DNA from: an uncultured Phascolarctobacterium sp.
Lineage (GTDB): Bacteria > Bacillota > Negativicutes > Acidaminococcales > Acidaminococcaceae
NCBI GenBank assembly: GCA_945949475.1
Contig: CAMFET010000006.1
Coordinates: 1-15,038, forward strand
Reading direction: 5' to 3'
DNA: 15,038 nt
This document shows, piece after piece, positions 1 through 6,173 of the stretch. Under the pieces are notes generated by a model. That model saw only the letters and a list, made by a program, of their open reading frames with translations, was not told the origin of the DNA and ran no database searches. A program made the position numbers and the translations under genes. The first letter of the stretch is position 1; each line of letters starts with the position of its first letter.

Positions 1-24
1 TATTGGCTTCTCGTGGCAAAATAG
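1..24 (+). other. Silent tail-fibre C-terminal cassette, 3' end only (cassette 9, partial)
   Basis: The first 24 bases read in frame as YWLLVAK followed by TAG, directly before a core site at 24-33. This is the typical aromatic-hydrophobic end of the cassettes in this array. The stretch 1-33 is an exact inverted copy of 1079-1111, the end of cassette 6 plus its following core. So either the same cassette is present twice in opposite orientation, or this edge records an alternative junction of cassette 6 in a mixed population. The rest of the cassette lies outside the window. Confidence 0.75.
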
Positions 25-222
25 CAGTGGGGATATTATAAAGCCACTAGCGGCAGTTATACCGTAACATTTCCGATTGCCTTTAGCCGCCAAACCTGCG
101 CCGTTTGCGTCACCAACGTAAATAGCGGCGCCGGCTACCCAGTTACATATACACCCAACACAAGCTCAATAAAAATCACTAATAAATGCTACGAAAATTT
201 TTGGATTGCAGTTGGCTTTTAG
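25..222 (+). other. Silent tail-fibre C-terminal cassette 1 (gp53-like C-terminal domain)
   Basis: An open frame of 65 codons plus TAG starts in the core as QWGYYKATSG, has the family motif TVTFPIAF and ends in FWIAVGF. It has no start codon or ribosome binding site, so it cannot be made alone. It points opposite to the tail fibre gene; inversion between its core (24-33) and the core inside the fibre gene (1688-1697) would fuse it in frame after LIL. The layout (QWG, about 12 variable residues, FPIAF, variable core, aromatic-IAVG end) matches the C-terminal domain of gp53-like tail fibres, which is known to form fibre tips. Confidence 0.88.
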
Positions 223-432
223 CAGTGGGGATTAGCGAGCACTAAAACAGGACGTGACCCTGTGCCATTCCCTATAGCATTTCCTAAAGCTATTTTTTCC
301 ATTGCCGCTTGCTCAAATTACACAACTTTTTACATCGATGATGTAAAGATACCGACTTTAACTGGCTTTTACACCGGTATTGGTAGCGATCAGGGCGATG
401 GATTAGTTTGGTGGTTTGCAATCGGAAAATAG
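223..432 (+). other. Silent tail-fibre C-terminal cassette 2
   Basis: The frame continues directly after the stop of cassette 1: QWGLASTKTG, then VPFPIAFPKA, ending VWWFAIGK and TAG at 430-432; 69 codons plus stop. Apart from the QWG start, the FPIAF motif and the aromatic-AIG end, it shares little sequence with its neighbours. It has no ribosome binding site or start codon. It lies opposite to the fibre gene and would need an inversion to be expressed. Confidence 0.88.
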
Positions 433-627
433 CAGTGGGGAAGAAGCACAGCAGCAACGCTCAAATTCCCGATATCATTTCAGAAATTTTTTTGCATCAC
501 TACAGCGCAGGAGTCATGGGGTGGTGCTGCTTTTGAAAACACATCTTGGATTGTAAGAACCAACAGCTCTATGACATGGCCGATGTACAGAGGTACGAAT
601 ATCAACTATATTGCTGTCGGTATATAG
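433..627 (+). other. Silent tail-fibre C-terminal cassette 3
   Basis: The open frame has 64 codons plus TAG (625-627). It starts QWGRSTAATL, has the motif LKFPISF and ends INYIAVGI. It directly follows the stop of cassette 2 through the shared core at 432-441. It is the last of the rightward cassettes and meets cassette 4 tail to tail seven bases later. It has no translation start of its own. Confidence 0.87.
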
Positions 628-647
628 GCAAAGCCTAAGCTTTGCCA
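628..647. other. Perfect palindrome between convergent cassettes
   Basis: GGCAAAGC, a 4-nt loop, then GCTTTGCC form a perfect 8-bp stem. It overlaps the last codons (FGKA and stop) of cassette 4 and sits exactly where the rightward and leftward cassettes converge. No T-run follows on either strand, so it is not a standard intrinsic terminator. It could end transcripts weakly, protect 3' ends, or bind a protein; function unknown. Confidence 0.5.
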
Positions 648-862
648 AAAGCGCACCAGTTAAAGCCTGCATAACCACGGCTATTGTCGTACATGTTGGC
701 GATAAAGCTCTTATTATTTTGAGATTTTACACCGAAATTACTGTTGCTGCCGCTCAGGTTACTGCTGCTTTTCGGAACACCGACAACGCTGTATAAGACG
801 TTAAACGCAATGGGAAACGTTACCGTGGCATCTCGATTAGTTTCATCGCTATTTCCCCACTG
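635..862 (-). other. Silent tail-fibre C-terminal cassette 4
   Basis: The open frame has 75 codons plus TAG (635-637), the longest cassette. It begins QWGNSDETNR, carries TVTFPIAF and ends in FNWCAFGKA. It points the same way as the fibre gene but is separated from it by four other cassettes with their own stops. Expression therefore needs either two inversions or deletion of the intervening DNA. It has no start signals. Confidence 0.87.
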
Positions 863-865
863 CTG

Positions 866-1087
866 TTACACGCCTAGCGATATCCAATAAGCTTTAGCAA
901 ATGACTGGAATTGCGATTGCGGTATCGCTGCGCTAATTACAAAGTTATCTAGGGATATAGATGATGCGTATATGTGTATAGTCGATGTACCGTAAGCCTC
1001 CATAAAGAGTGTAACAGCAAATACACTTGATTTATGAGCCAGCGGAAATGTAATAGTGTCGCTCTTTGACGTAGTAACTCCCCACTG
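866..1087 (-). other. Silent tail-fibre C-terminal cassette 5
   Basis: The open frame has 73 codons plus TAA (866-868). It begins QWGVTTSKSD, carries TITFPLAH and ends YWISLGV. Three bases (CAG) separate its stop from the next CAG, yet the G before the next core is kept, which argues that the core is conserved as DNA and not only as codons. Confidence 0.87.
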
Positions 1088-1279
1088 CTATTTTGCCACG
1101 AGAAGCCAATAAGCTTGTTCGCAATCACTGTAAGCTTGAAATGATTTTGTGGTTATTTTTGTAGGCCATGGGCTATAGCGGAATGTTGTTGCTTTTGTTG
1201 TTAGCAATAAACAATATACCTGCGAAACAGCAATTGGATAAGTAACAACTTCTGATGCTGTTTTTGTAAGTCCCCACTG
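1088..1279 (-). other. Silent tail-fibre C-terminal cassette 6
   Basis: The open frame has 63 codons plus TAG (1088-1090). It begins QWGLTKTASE, carries VTYPIAV and ends AYWLLVAK. A gene caller may report it as a 64-aa protein starting at a GTG (1282), but no ribosome binding site precedes that codon, which is only the linker between the previous stop and the core. Its last 24 bases recur inverted at the left edge of the window. Confidence 0.87.
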
Positions 1280-1282
1280 CAC

Positions 1283-1489
1283 TTAATAGCCAACAGCCAG
1301 CCATGTACCTAGCTTATAGCTATCTCCGTATCTAAAATCGCCTTGTATATACGTTGTTGTGCGATTGGTGACCTCGTGAGAATTACGGCCTGCGGGCTGT
1401 ACAATGGCAGCAGCGCACATTACAGCGAACGCCACCGGAAAATATACCTTATCGCCATTGCTTCCGGGGAAATCGTATAATCCCCACTG
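1283..1489 (-). other. Silent tail-fibre C-terminal cassette 7
   Basis: The open frame has 68 codons plus TAA (1283-1285). It begins QWGLYDFPGS, carries VYFPVAF and ends GTWLAVGY. It starts directly after the stop of the expressed fibre gene, through the core at 1481-1490. It is in the same orientation as the fibre gene; recombination between its core and that of the expressed cassette would delete the latter and place this one in frame. Confidence 0.87.
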
Positions 1490-2236
1490 CTACCAGCATA
1501 TTGCAAACCAAAAATAATTAGTTGGCCAAGCATAAACAGAAATTTGGAATGAAGCAGATTTCCAATTTAAACTTCTGTAGGTTGATGACGTATTACTTCC
1601 ATCAGCAACGGCAATTTGTACGTTAATAGGTTTTACTGCTATGGGCAATGTAACCGTTACTGTTTCATCGTGTCCAATAGCTATCTTTCCCCACTGCAGA
1701 ATTAGCCCGTTCGCAAATTTTACGTATCCGTTTTGTTCCAGCAGGGCTGCTACGATGCCGTTATTGGTATCCTGCGTATCAATGCTAAACTTTGTATTAT
1801 CCTTTTTGGTAAACGTAATTGTTTTACCACTTACGCTTGCGTTAACGATAGCACCTAATATACCGAGCTTACTCAATGCGCTAGTAGCATTATCTGCTCC
1901 GGTACCACCTTCAGCAATCGCCAATATCGGATTTTCGCCAGCGGTCACATGACCAAGATCATCTACAGTTACTTTGCGATAACTGCCTGCTGTTACACCG
2001 CTAGCAGGATGTGTATATTCCTTGACGTTGACATTGCCCTTGCTATCAACACCAACGCCATTAACAGTTTTGACATATCCTTTTTTTATGTTGGCTATAT
2101 CATCAATGTTGGTTTTAATGGCTGCATCAATGATATCGGCATTTTCATTTAGTGCCATTATGTCAGCCACATTGTCATAACCTGGCTTATTCAAATTCAA
2201 ATTTGTGGTTTTTGGTAACCCTTGAAAATCGCTCAT
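1490..2236 (-). CDS. Tail fibre protein with switchable C-terminal domain
   Basis: This 248-aa protein is the distal tail fibre, expected to sit at the baseplate and bind the host surface. Residues 1-45 resemble the N-terminus of phage fibre or collar proteins (NKPGYDNVADIMALNENADIID). Residues about 74-103 match the Phage_fiber_2 repeat (YTHPASGVTAG, VTVDDLGHVTAGENP). An AEGGTG motif at 109-113 is common in such fibres. From Gln181-Trp182-Gly183 onward lies a gp53-like C-terminal domain (TVTLPIAV, ending YFWFAICW), which is the currently expressed cassette 8 (1490-1696). The start is fixed by AAAGGAGGG about 6 nt upstream, embedded in the last codons of the preceding gene. Residues 1-180 are the constant part; the array to the left holds seven complete replacements for the rest. 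Confidence 0.9.
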   Translation of the reverse strand: MSDFQGLPKTTNLNLNKPGYDNVADIMALNENADIIDAAIKTNIDDIANIKKGYVKTVNGVGVDSKGNVNVKEYTHPASGVTAGSYRKVTVDDLGHVTAGENPILAIAEGGTGADNATSALSKLGILGAIVNASVSGKTITFTKKDNTKFSIDTQDTNNGIVAALLEQNGYVKFANGLILQWGKIAIGHDETVTVTLPIAVKPINVQIAVADGSNTSSTYRSLNWKSASFQISVYAWPTNYFWFAICW

Positions 2237-2237
2237 A

Positions 2238-2792
2238 TTAGCCCTCCTTTAATCTCTTCACATCCAACCACGAACCATTATCCTTATGCTGTTTCCACGA
2301 ACCATAATCCTTAGCTTGTCCCCAAGTAAGCCATAAGAAGGTATAAAATATAGCCAGATGCGCAGGTTTGGTATCTTCTAAAACATCTTTTAAGGCCTGT
2401 ATGTCGTCAGGAACACCAATGGGAGATATAAATTTAACGTGTATACGACCTCCGATAAACTCCAGCGCCGTTGTACCATATTTCCAACTGTTGGCGACTT
2501 CTTGCAGGAGCATTATATCAATTTTACCGGTGCCAACCCATCGAGCACGGATAACAGCCCTGCGAGCATCAAGACTCTGTCCTGCTGCAGGAGTAATGCC
2601 AAGCTCACGCTCATAATACTTGATAGCTCTTTCTGTAGCTGTATCGAAAAAAATGTTATTGTAGATTTCATCTACTGCTGCAGATAAAGTGTCAAGATTC
2701 AGCCCTGCACTTTTGAAAAGCTCATTTATCCATTTATCTTTCCTGTACAGCTGATGCAGTGTTTTGATGCAATACTCTTTGCTTCTAAACAT
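2238..2792 (-). CDS. xkdU-like: Baseplate/tail protein, DUF2313 (XkdU/YmfQ family)
   Basis: A 184-aa protein of the family found between baseplate J and the tail fibre in PBSX-, Mu- and P2-type phages (Mu gp48, XkdU), thought to join the baseplate wedge to the fibres. The family pattern is visible: N-terminal LHQLYRKDKWINELFKSAG helix, LDTLSAAVDEI, FFDTATERAIKYYERELGI at about 48-66, then the RRAVIRARW motif. The C-terminus carries a Trp/Gly-rich tail with GSWKQHKDNGSW, a spacing of W residues seen in many members. It overlaps the preceding baseplate J gene by 8 bases, and its stop lies 1 base before the fibre ATG, so translation is probably coupled. Confidence 0.85.
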   Translation of the reverse strand: MFRSKEYCIKTLHQLYRKDKWINELFKSAGLNLDTLSAAVDEIYNNIFFDTATERAIKYYERELGITPAAGQSLDARRAVIRARWVGTGKIDIMLLQEVANSWKYGTTALEFIGGRIHVKFISPIGVPDDIQALKDVLEDTKPAHLAIFYTFLWLTWGQAKDYGSWKQHKDNGSWLDVKRLKEG

Positions 2793-3864
2793 TTAAGGTC
2801 ACGCCCCTCAGCACTGCTACGTTTTTATCAGGTACAGGCACCCTGTCGGTGCTTCCATTGACCTGTAGCCCATAATAATCACTTACGCCCTCTGTGCCTA
2901 TGATAATATTGCCAATCTTAGCCGTTGACACATATTCGGTATTCAGAGCCACACTGGCCAGATATTTTTTGATGGCTATTTCAACGTTGGCTTTAATAAT
3001 ATCAGCCTGTACCGTGTTGTCCAAAATAATGGTGGCTATCACATCAATGTTTAACCCCGCTGCTGCAGTTACTGTACAATACGCTCCGATTGGCGCTTCT
3101 CCTAAGCCTGTACCTGCACTGTCAGGATCTATATAATCCTGGCAGCGCTTAACGGTTTCAACGTTGGGTACAATACCGTTATCATCAACGATGACAACTT
3201 GCACAGTGTTGTCACCTTGCCAAAGCGGATACACCTTACAATCTCCCACGCCTTCTACTTCACGAGCCCAACGTCTGTAATGTGCGACGTTTCCACTAGT
3301 AGCAGGCTCTCTCAGCGCCTCATAGTATCTATCTCGCAGGCTATCATCATCTTCTGCATCATATCCATCCACAGTAGGAGCATCATTTGTAATTTTTGCG
3401 ATACCTTGGATAGTTACAGGCATCTCAATAATAGTATCTGCTGCTACATTACCGATACCACCAGCATTGATAGCCTGTACAGCGACTTTATCACCGACCT
3501 TAACCGCCTTGTCCTCAGTAGCAATAAACTCTACACCGCCGGAAGTGCTGAATACATCACCTATACTGACAATGCCTGCACCTATCACAATTTTGACAAA
3601 ACCTACAGCGTGTGTAGCATCTTTGCGCTTCAGGCCTTTGCGTTGGTACACGAAGCGTTCCAGATCAGCCCCTGTAAGATTATCTACATCCTGCAGATAG
3701 TCAATCATGAACACCTTGTCCCACACACGCTTGATTCCGAACGCTGCAGCTTTCAAGATGTCCCATGTAGGGAAGCCCTCGGTTTTCTGATATGTGTCAG
3801 ACACTTGTCCTAAAAGCTCTTTATGGACCTTATCGACAGTTGTCGATTTTAATTCACTCGACAT
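2785..3864 (-). CDS. xkdT-like: Baseplate J-like protein (XkdT family)
   Basis: A 359-aa baseplate wedge component of the Baseplate_J family (P2 gpJ, Mu gp47, PBSX XkdT), which forms the ring that triggers sheath contraction. The N-terminal part has the usual LQDVDNLTGADLERFVYQR region (about 57-75). The middle part is beta-rich, with GDVFSTSGGVEFIATED and the VQAINAGGIGNVAADTI region. Then come the diagnostic DAEDDDSLRDRYYEAL and PATSGNVAHYRRWA-EVEGVG motifs. Length is normal for the family. The start (ATG 3864) overlaps the end of the DUF2634 gene by 11 bases. Confidence 0.93.
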   Translation of the reverse strand: MSSELKSTTVDKVHKELLGQVSDTYQKTEGFPTWDILKAAAFGIKRVWDKVFMIDYLQDVDNLTGADLERFVYQRKGLKRKDATHAVGFVKIVIGAGIVSIGDVFSTSGGVEFIATEDKAVKVGDKVAVQAINAGGIGNVAADTIIEMPVTIQGIAKITNDAPTVDGYDAEDDDSLRDRYYEALREPATSGNVAHYRRWAREVEGVGDCKVYPLWQGDNTVQVVIVDDNGIVPNVETVKRCQDYIDPDSAGTGLGEAPIGAYCTVTAAAGLNIDVIATIILDNTVQADIIKANVEIAIKKYLASVALNTEYVSTAKIGNIIIGTEGVSDYYGLQVNGSTDRVPVPDKNVAVLRGVTLNV

Positions 3865-4285
3865 TGATAACTACCTCCTCTCCTGTGTTCGTCTTAACTG
3901 TGAAGGAAAACGTTCCCTTATTGAAATCCCAATTGCTGACAGATACAACATCAGGGCACTGCGTCAGTATACCTTCGTTGATACGCCGCATAATTTCAGC
4001 TACCTGATATCCTCTTGGTAACCTGTAACCAACAAGGCCTCTGGTATCGACTCCAAATGATTCGGTGTATATCGCATATTTATTTATTTCGGTCCGGATG
4101 TATAATTCAATCCATTGTTTGATTGCATCAATCTTACCAGGCTCGACCAACTTGCCATCATTAACAACGAATTCATTTTTCTCGTAATCAAAAGCAATGC
4201 AACGGCCAATTGTGCCTTGCCGTTGCCCATCATCCGACGTATCGGCCTGCAGCGGAACATCAAAATCAACATCACTAGGAAACAT
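3854..4285 (-). CDS. xkdS-like: Baseplate protein, DUF2634 (XkdS family, gp25-like role)
   Basis: A 143-aa protein of the DUF2634/XkdS family, the functional counterpart of the T4 gp25/P2 gpW wedge protein. I place the start at ATG 4285 (MFPSDVDFDVP). It has a good upstream ribosome binding site (GAGAGGGGTGAGC), and TGATG links it to the stop of the preceding gene. The frame is open further upstream to 4372, but that part lies inside the preceding gene and reads unlike the family. Typical features are the FDYEKNEFVVNDGK segment, the IDAIKQWIELYIRTE helix and a C-terminal strand FSFTVKTNTGEEV. It overlaps baseplate J by 11 bases. Confidence 0.87.
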   Translation of the reverse strand: MFPSDVDFDVPLQADTSDDGQRQGTIGRCIAFDYEKNEFVVNDGKLVEPGKIDAIKQWIELYIRTEINKYAIYTESFGVDTRGLVGYRLPRGYQVAEIMRRINEGILTQCPDVVSVSNWDFNKGTFSFTVKTNTGEEVVINVE

Positions 4286-4683
4286 CAGCTCACCCCTCTC
4301 AGAATATCGACAATAAAGAAGTGCTGTTCGCTTTGGTCCGGAACAACCATAACATAATCCCCAACCTTCCACACTTCATTCAAATGCACCCTGCCGCTTG
4401 CCTCAATATCGCCGTTCGCAGAGTACGAACCACCGCCATGCGTACAGGAAACAGATATATTGCCGCTTTGGCTTTGATTGGCAACGTAATCACGGAAGGT
4501 AGTTTCACGCTCCAAAATCTGATTGCAGATATAAATCTGCTCTGCCTGCAGCATAAACTTGCCGTCCTGGATACTGATGATTACCGGAGCAAGGCTTTCG
4601 ACTTTACCTATACAGGCTCCCAGAGGCTTCGGGTTATCCCTATCCTTGAACAGCTCTGCCAATTTATATTCCCAATTCTCCAT
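4285..4683 (-). CDS. xkdR-like: Tail/baseplate protein, DUF2577 (XkdR family)
   Basis: A 132-aa protein of the DUF2577 family, which sits between the hub protein and the DUF2634 protein in PBSX-like tails; its structural role is not firmly established but an OB-fold-like baseplate part is likely. Seen here: an N-terminal helix (MENWEYKLAELFKDR), GKVESLAPVIISIQDGKFML (typical DUF2577 opening strand), an EQIYICNQ segment, a Gly/Ser-rich loop (SCTHGGGSYSANG), and the VGDYVMVVPDQSEQHFFIVD end. It starts 3 bases after the stop of the hub gene. Confidence 0.85.
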   Translation of the reverse strand: MENWEYKLAELFKDRDNPKPLGACIGKVESLAPVIISIQDGKFMLQAEQIYICNQILERETTFRDYVANQSQSGNISVSCTHGGGSYSANGDIEASGRVHLNEVWKVGDYVMVVPDQSEQHFFIVDILRGVS

Positions 4684-4686
4684 CAG

Positions 4687-5667
4687 CTACACCTCCAGCT
4701 CCAGCTCCATGATATGATTGAAGCCGTCATACCTATGTACGCAATTTCTGACCAGAAACGCGCCTACAAGATTGATATCCGGCTGATTGAATACGAGAAT
4801 TCGCCCTGATCGCACTGCATCATCTCCGAACAGAGTGATTTTGAATGAGCGCTTAACCTTGTTCAGCTCTTTCAGCTTCTTCTTAGCTATGTTCATAGCC
4901 TGCGAATTGTTCTTATCGTCAATCTTTTCCACCCTTGTCAGCAATCCATATTTCGTAACTGCTTCGCTGTCCTCAGCTGTAGCACGAATGGTAGCGTTCT
5001 TTTCACAGCTCGATGCTATAAGAACTCGCGTGGCCATCTCTTCGATGGAATAAGTTGACTGGAATGAACCAGGAACATCAGCAGGATTGAATCCGCTGCC
5101 GGCAACAGGCTGATAATACGCATCTACAATCAAATCTGCATATTCTTCTATGAACAGCTTATTTTCGCGAACTTCCAACCGATATTTCTTACCTGTCTCA
5201 TTTTCGCCCATGGTAATCAAATCTCTGATAATATCAGAAATTTTACTGCCATTGTAAATTTTTCTTACATTCGCAGATATATCGGCAACAGCACCTATGG
5301 GAACATCATTTTCACCACAAAGCTTTTGGATTGCAGCGCTGGCGCTAATATCATTAAATTGGATAATAGCTTCAGACTTATTCAGATAAAAGCCATAATC
5401 ATAGGCTTTGTAAGTGTATTCGGAAAGACTGCTGCGTTCATAGCTAACTACTATCCCGCTAAATATCTGCTCTCCATCGCTGAAAAGCGTCAACTTTGTT
5501 CCTATAGGCAGCTCTCTGCCTTTGGCATTTCTGTCCAGCGGATTGCTGAGCAGTTTAAAGTCAAAGCTCATACCTAATGCCCTGATGTTATCGGCTCTAC
5601 TGTAGGCCCCAGTATATGCCGTGATATCCTGCCACGTATCATTTATGTTAGCCATTAACATAATCAT
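4687..5667 (-). CDS. xkdQ-like: Baseplate hub protein (XkdQ/YqbQ, gpD-like)
   Basis: A 326-aa protein of the XkdQ/YqbQ family, the Gram-positive counterpart of the P2 gpD and T4 gp27 hub that seats on the end of the tail tube. Visible features: DITAYTGAYSRADNIRALGMSFDF at the N-terminus, GTKLTLFSDGEQIFSGIVVSYER (the hub beta-domain signature), YKAYDYGFYLNKSEA, and a C-terminal part with AKKKLKELNKVKRSFKITLFGD. Start ATG 5667 has GGAGGG 8 nt upstream and forms a 4-base ATGA overlap with the XkdP-like gene; ATGs at 5661 and 5655 are possible alternatives. Confidence 0.88.
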   Translation of the reverse strand: MIMLMANINDTWQDITAYTGAYSRADNIRALGMSFDFKLLSNPLDRNAKGRELPIGTKLTLFSDGEQIFSGIVVSYERSSLSEYTYKAYDYGFYLNKSEAIIQFNDISASAAIQKLCGENDVPIGAVADISANVRKIYNGSKISDIIRDLITMGENETGKKYRLEVRENKLFIEEYADLIVDAYYQPVAGSGFNPADVPGSFQSTYSIEEMATRVLIASSCEKNATIRATAEDSEAVTKYGLLTRVEKIDDKNNSQAMNIAKKKLKELNKVKRSFKITLFGDDAVRSGRILVFNQPDINLVGAFLVRNCVHRYDGFNHIMELELEV

Positions 5668-6161
5668 GATACAAGCCCTCCTAGCTGGCTCACAGAGCGA
5701 TATTCCAGCAGCTCCATGCGATAATGGTAGTCCTTTACATTATCGATATAGTATTCAAAGCTATTGATAAGGCAGGCCATATTCAGATATACAGAGCCGT
5801 CGGAATAGGCGATGACAATGCGTGCAGCATTATTTTTGGCCCTGCATTGGTTAATAAAATTGATAACCTCAGCTGCTGTGCTTCCCAACGGATTGGCATA
5901 TGGATATTTGCTGACATCTACAGGCAGCAGGCCTTTTAGCGATACCTTACGCAGTCCCAGCGTACCCATTACGCTCATCGTGCCAAGTACGCTTTCAAAT
6001 GTTTCGTTGTTCTGAGGATTGCTGACTTCTGGCAGGTCAGCGGGAACGATTGGCAGAACAATGGCTCCGTTATCAGCTGAGATGACAATGCTTGCTTTAC
6101 TGCCGGCACTCATCTTAGCTGTAATCAATCGGCTCACGATCATATTAAGAATACTGCTCAC
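5664..6161 (-). CDS. xkdP-like: XkdP-like tail protein without LysM domain
   Basis: A 165-aa protein located between tape measure and hub, the position of PBSX XkdP. Residues about 25-70 (ASIVISADNGAIVLPIVPADLP, then NNETFESVLGTMSVMGTLGLRKVSLKGLLP) and the later FINQCRAKNNAARIVIAYSDGS and YYIDNVKDYHYRMELLEYR segments fit the XkdP N-terminal domain. XkdP itself and many relatives carry a C-terminal LysM peptidoglycan-binding domain; here the protein stops after EYRSVSQLGG, so that domain is absent. A GGAGG motif precedes the ATG, and the gene starts 12 bases after the tape measure stop. Confidence 0.8.
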   Translation of the reverse strand: MSSILNMIVSRLITAKMSAGSKASIVISADNGAIVLPIVPADLPEVSNPQNNETFESVLGTMSVMGTLGLRKVSLKGLLPVDVSKYPYANPLGSTAAEVINFINQCRAKNNAARIVIAYSDGSVYLNMACLINSFEYYIDNVKDYHYRMELLEYRSVSQLGGLVS

Positions 6162-6173
6162 TGTTCCACCTCC

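Larger units (their letters stand above)
24..1697. repeat. Tail-fibre shufflon: eight 10-bp core sites GCAGTGGGGA
   Basis: The core GCAGTGGGGA occurs at 24-33, 222-231 and 432-441 on the plus strand, and at 854-863, 1079-1088, 1271-1280, 1481-1490 and 1688-1697 on the minus strand. Every cassette begins in it (codons CAG TGG GGA = Gln-Trp-Gly, identical in all eight although synonymous choices exist). The G before CAG is kept even when the preceding stop is TAA and a linker codon intervenes. Flanks are not conserved. The cores sit about 190-230 bp apart, so any two can recombine without breaking the frame. Known multi-inversion systems (R64 shufflon, p15B Min) work this way; that this array recombines is inference. 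Confidence 0.85.

Noticed and set aside
611..796. Plus-strand open frame of 61 codons in the array
   Set aside because: It runs antisense through cassette 4, whose minus-strand translation has the clear QWG, FPIAF and aromatic-end pattern; no ribosome site upstream.
1088..1282. Independent 64-aa protein starting at GTG 1282
   Set aside because: The GTG is the linker between the stop of cassette 7 and the core; no ribosome site, and all other cassettes lack a start codon, so it is a silent cassette.
24..1697. Regularly spaced short repeats resembling a CRISPR array
   Set aside because: Repeats are only 10 bp, spacing is about 200 bp and the spacers are open reading frames of one protein family, with mixed orientation.
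1490..2236. Diversity-generating retroelement acting on the fibre gene
   Set aside because: No reverse transcriptase and no near-identical template copy with adenine-directed differences; the alternative cassettes differ throughout and carry their own stops.
4286..4372. Longer N-terminus for the DUF2634 protein
   Set aside because: The extension overlaps the preceding DUF2577 gene, reads unlike the family (Cys/Gly/Arg-rich), while ATG 4285 has a good ribosome site and TGATG coupling.
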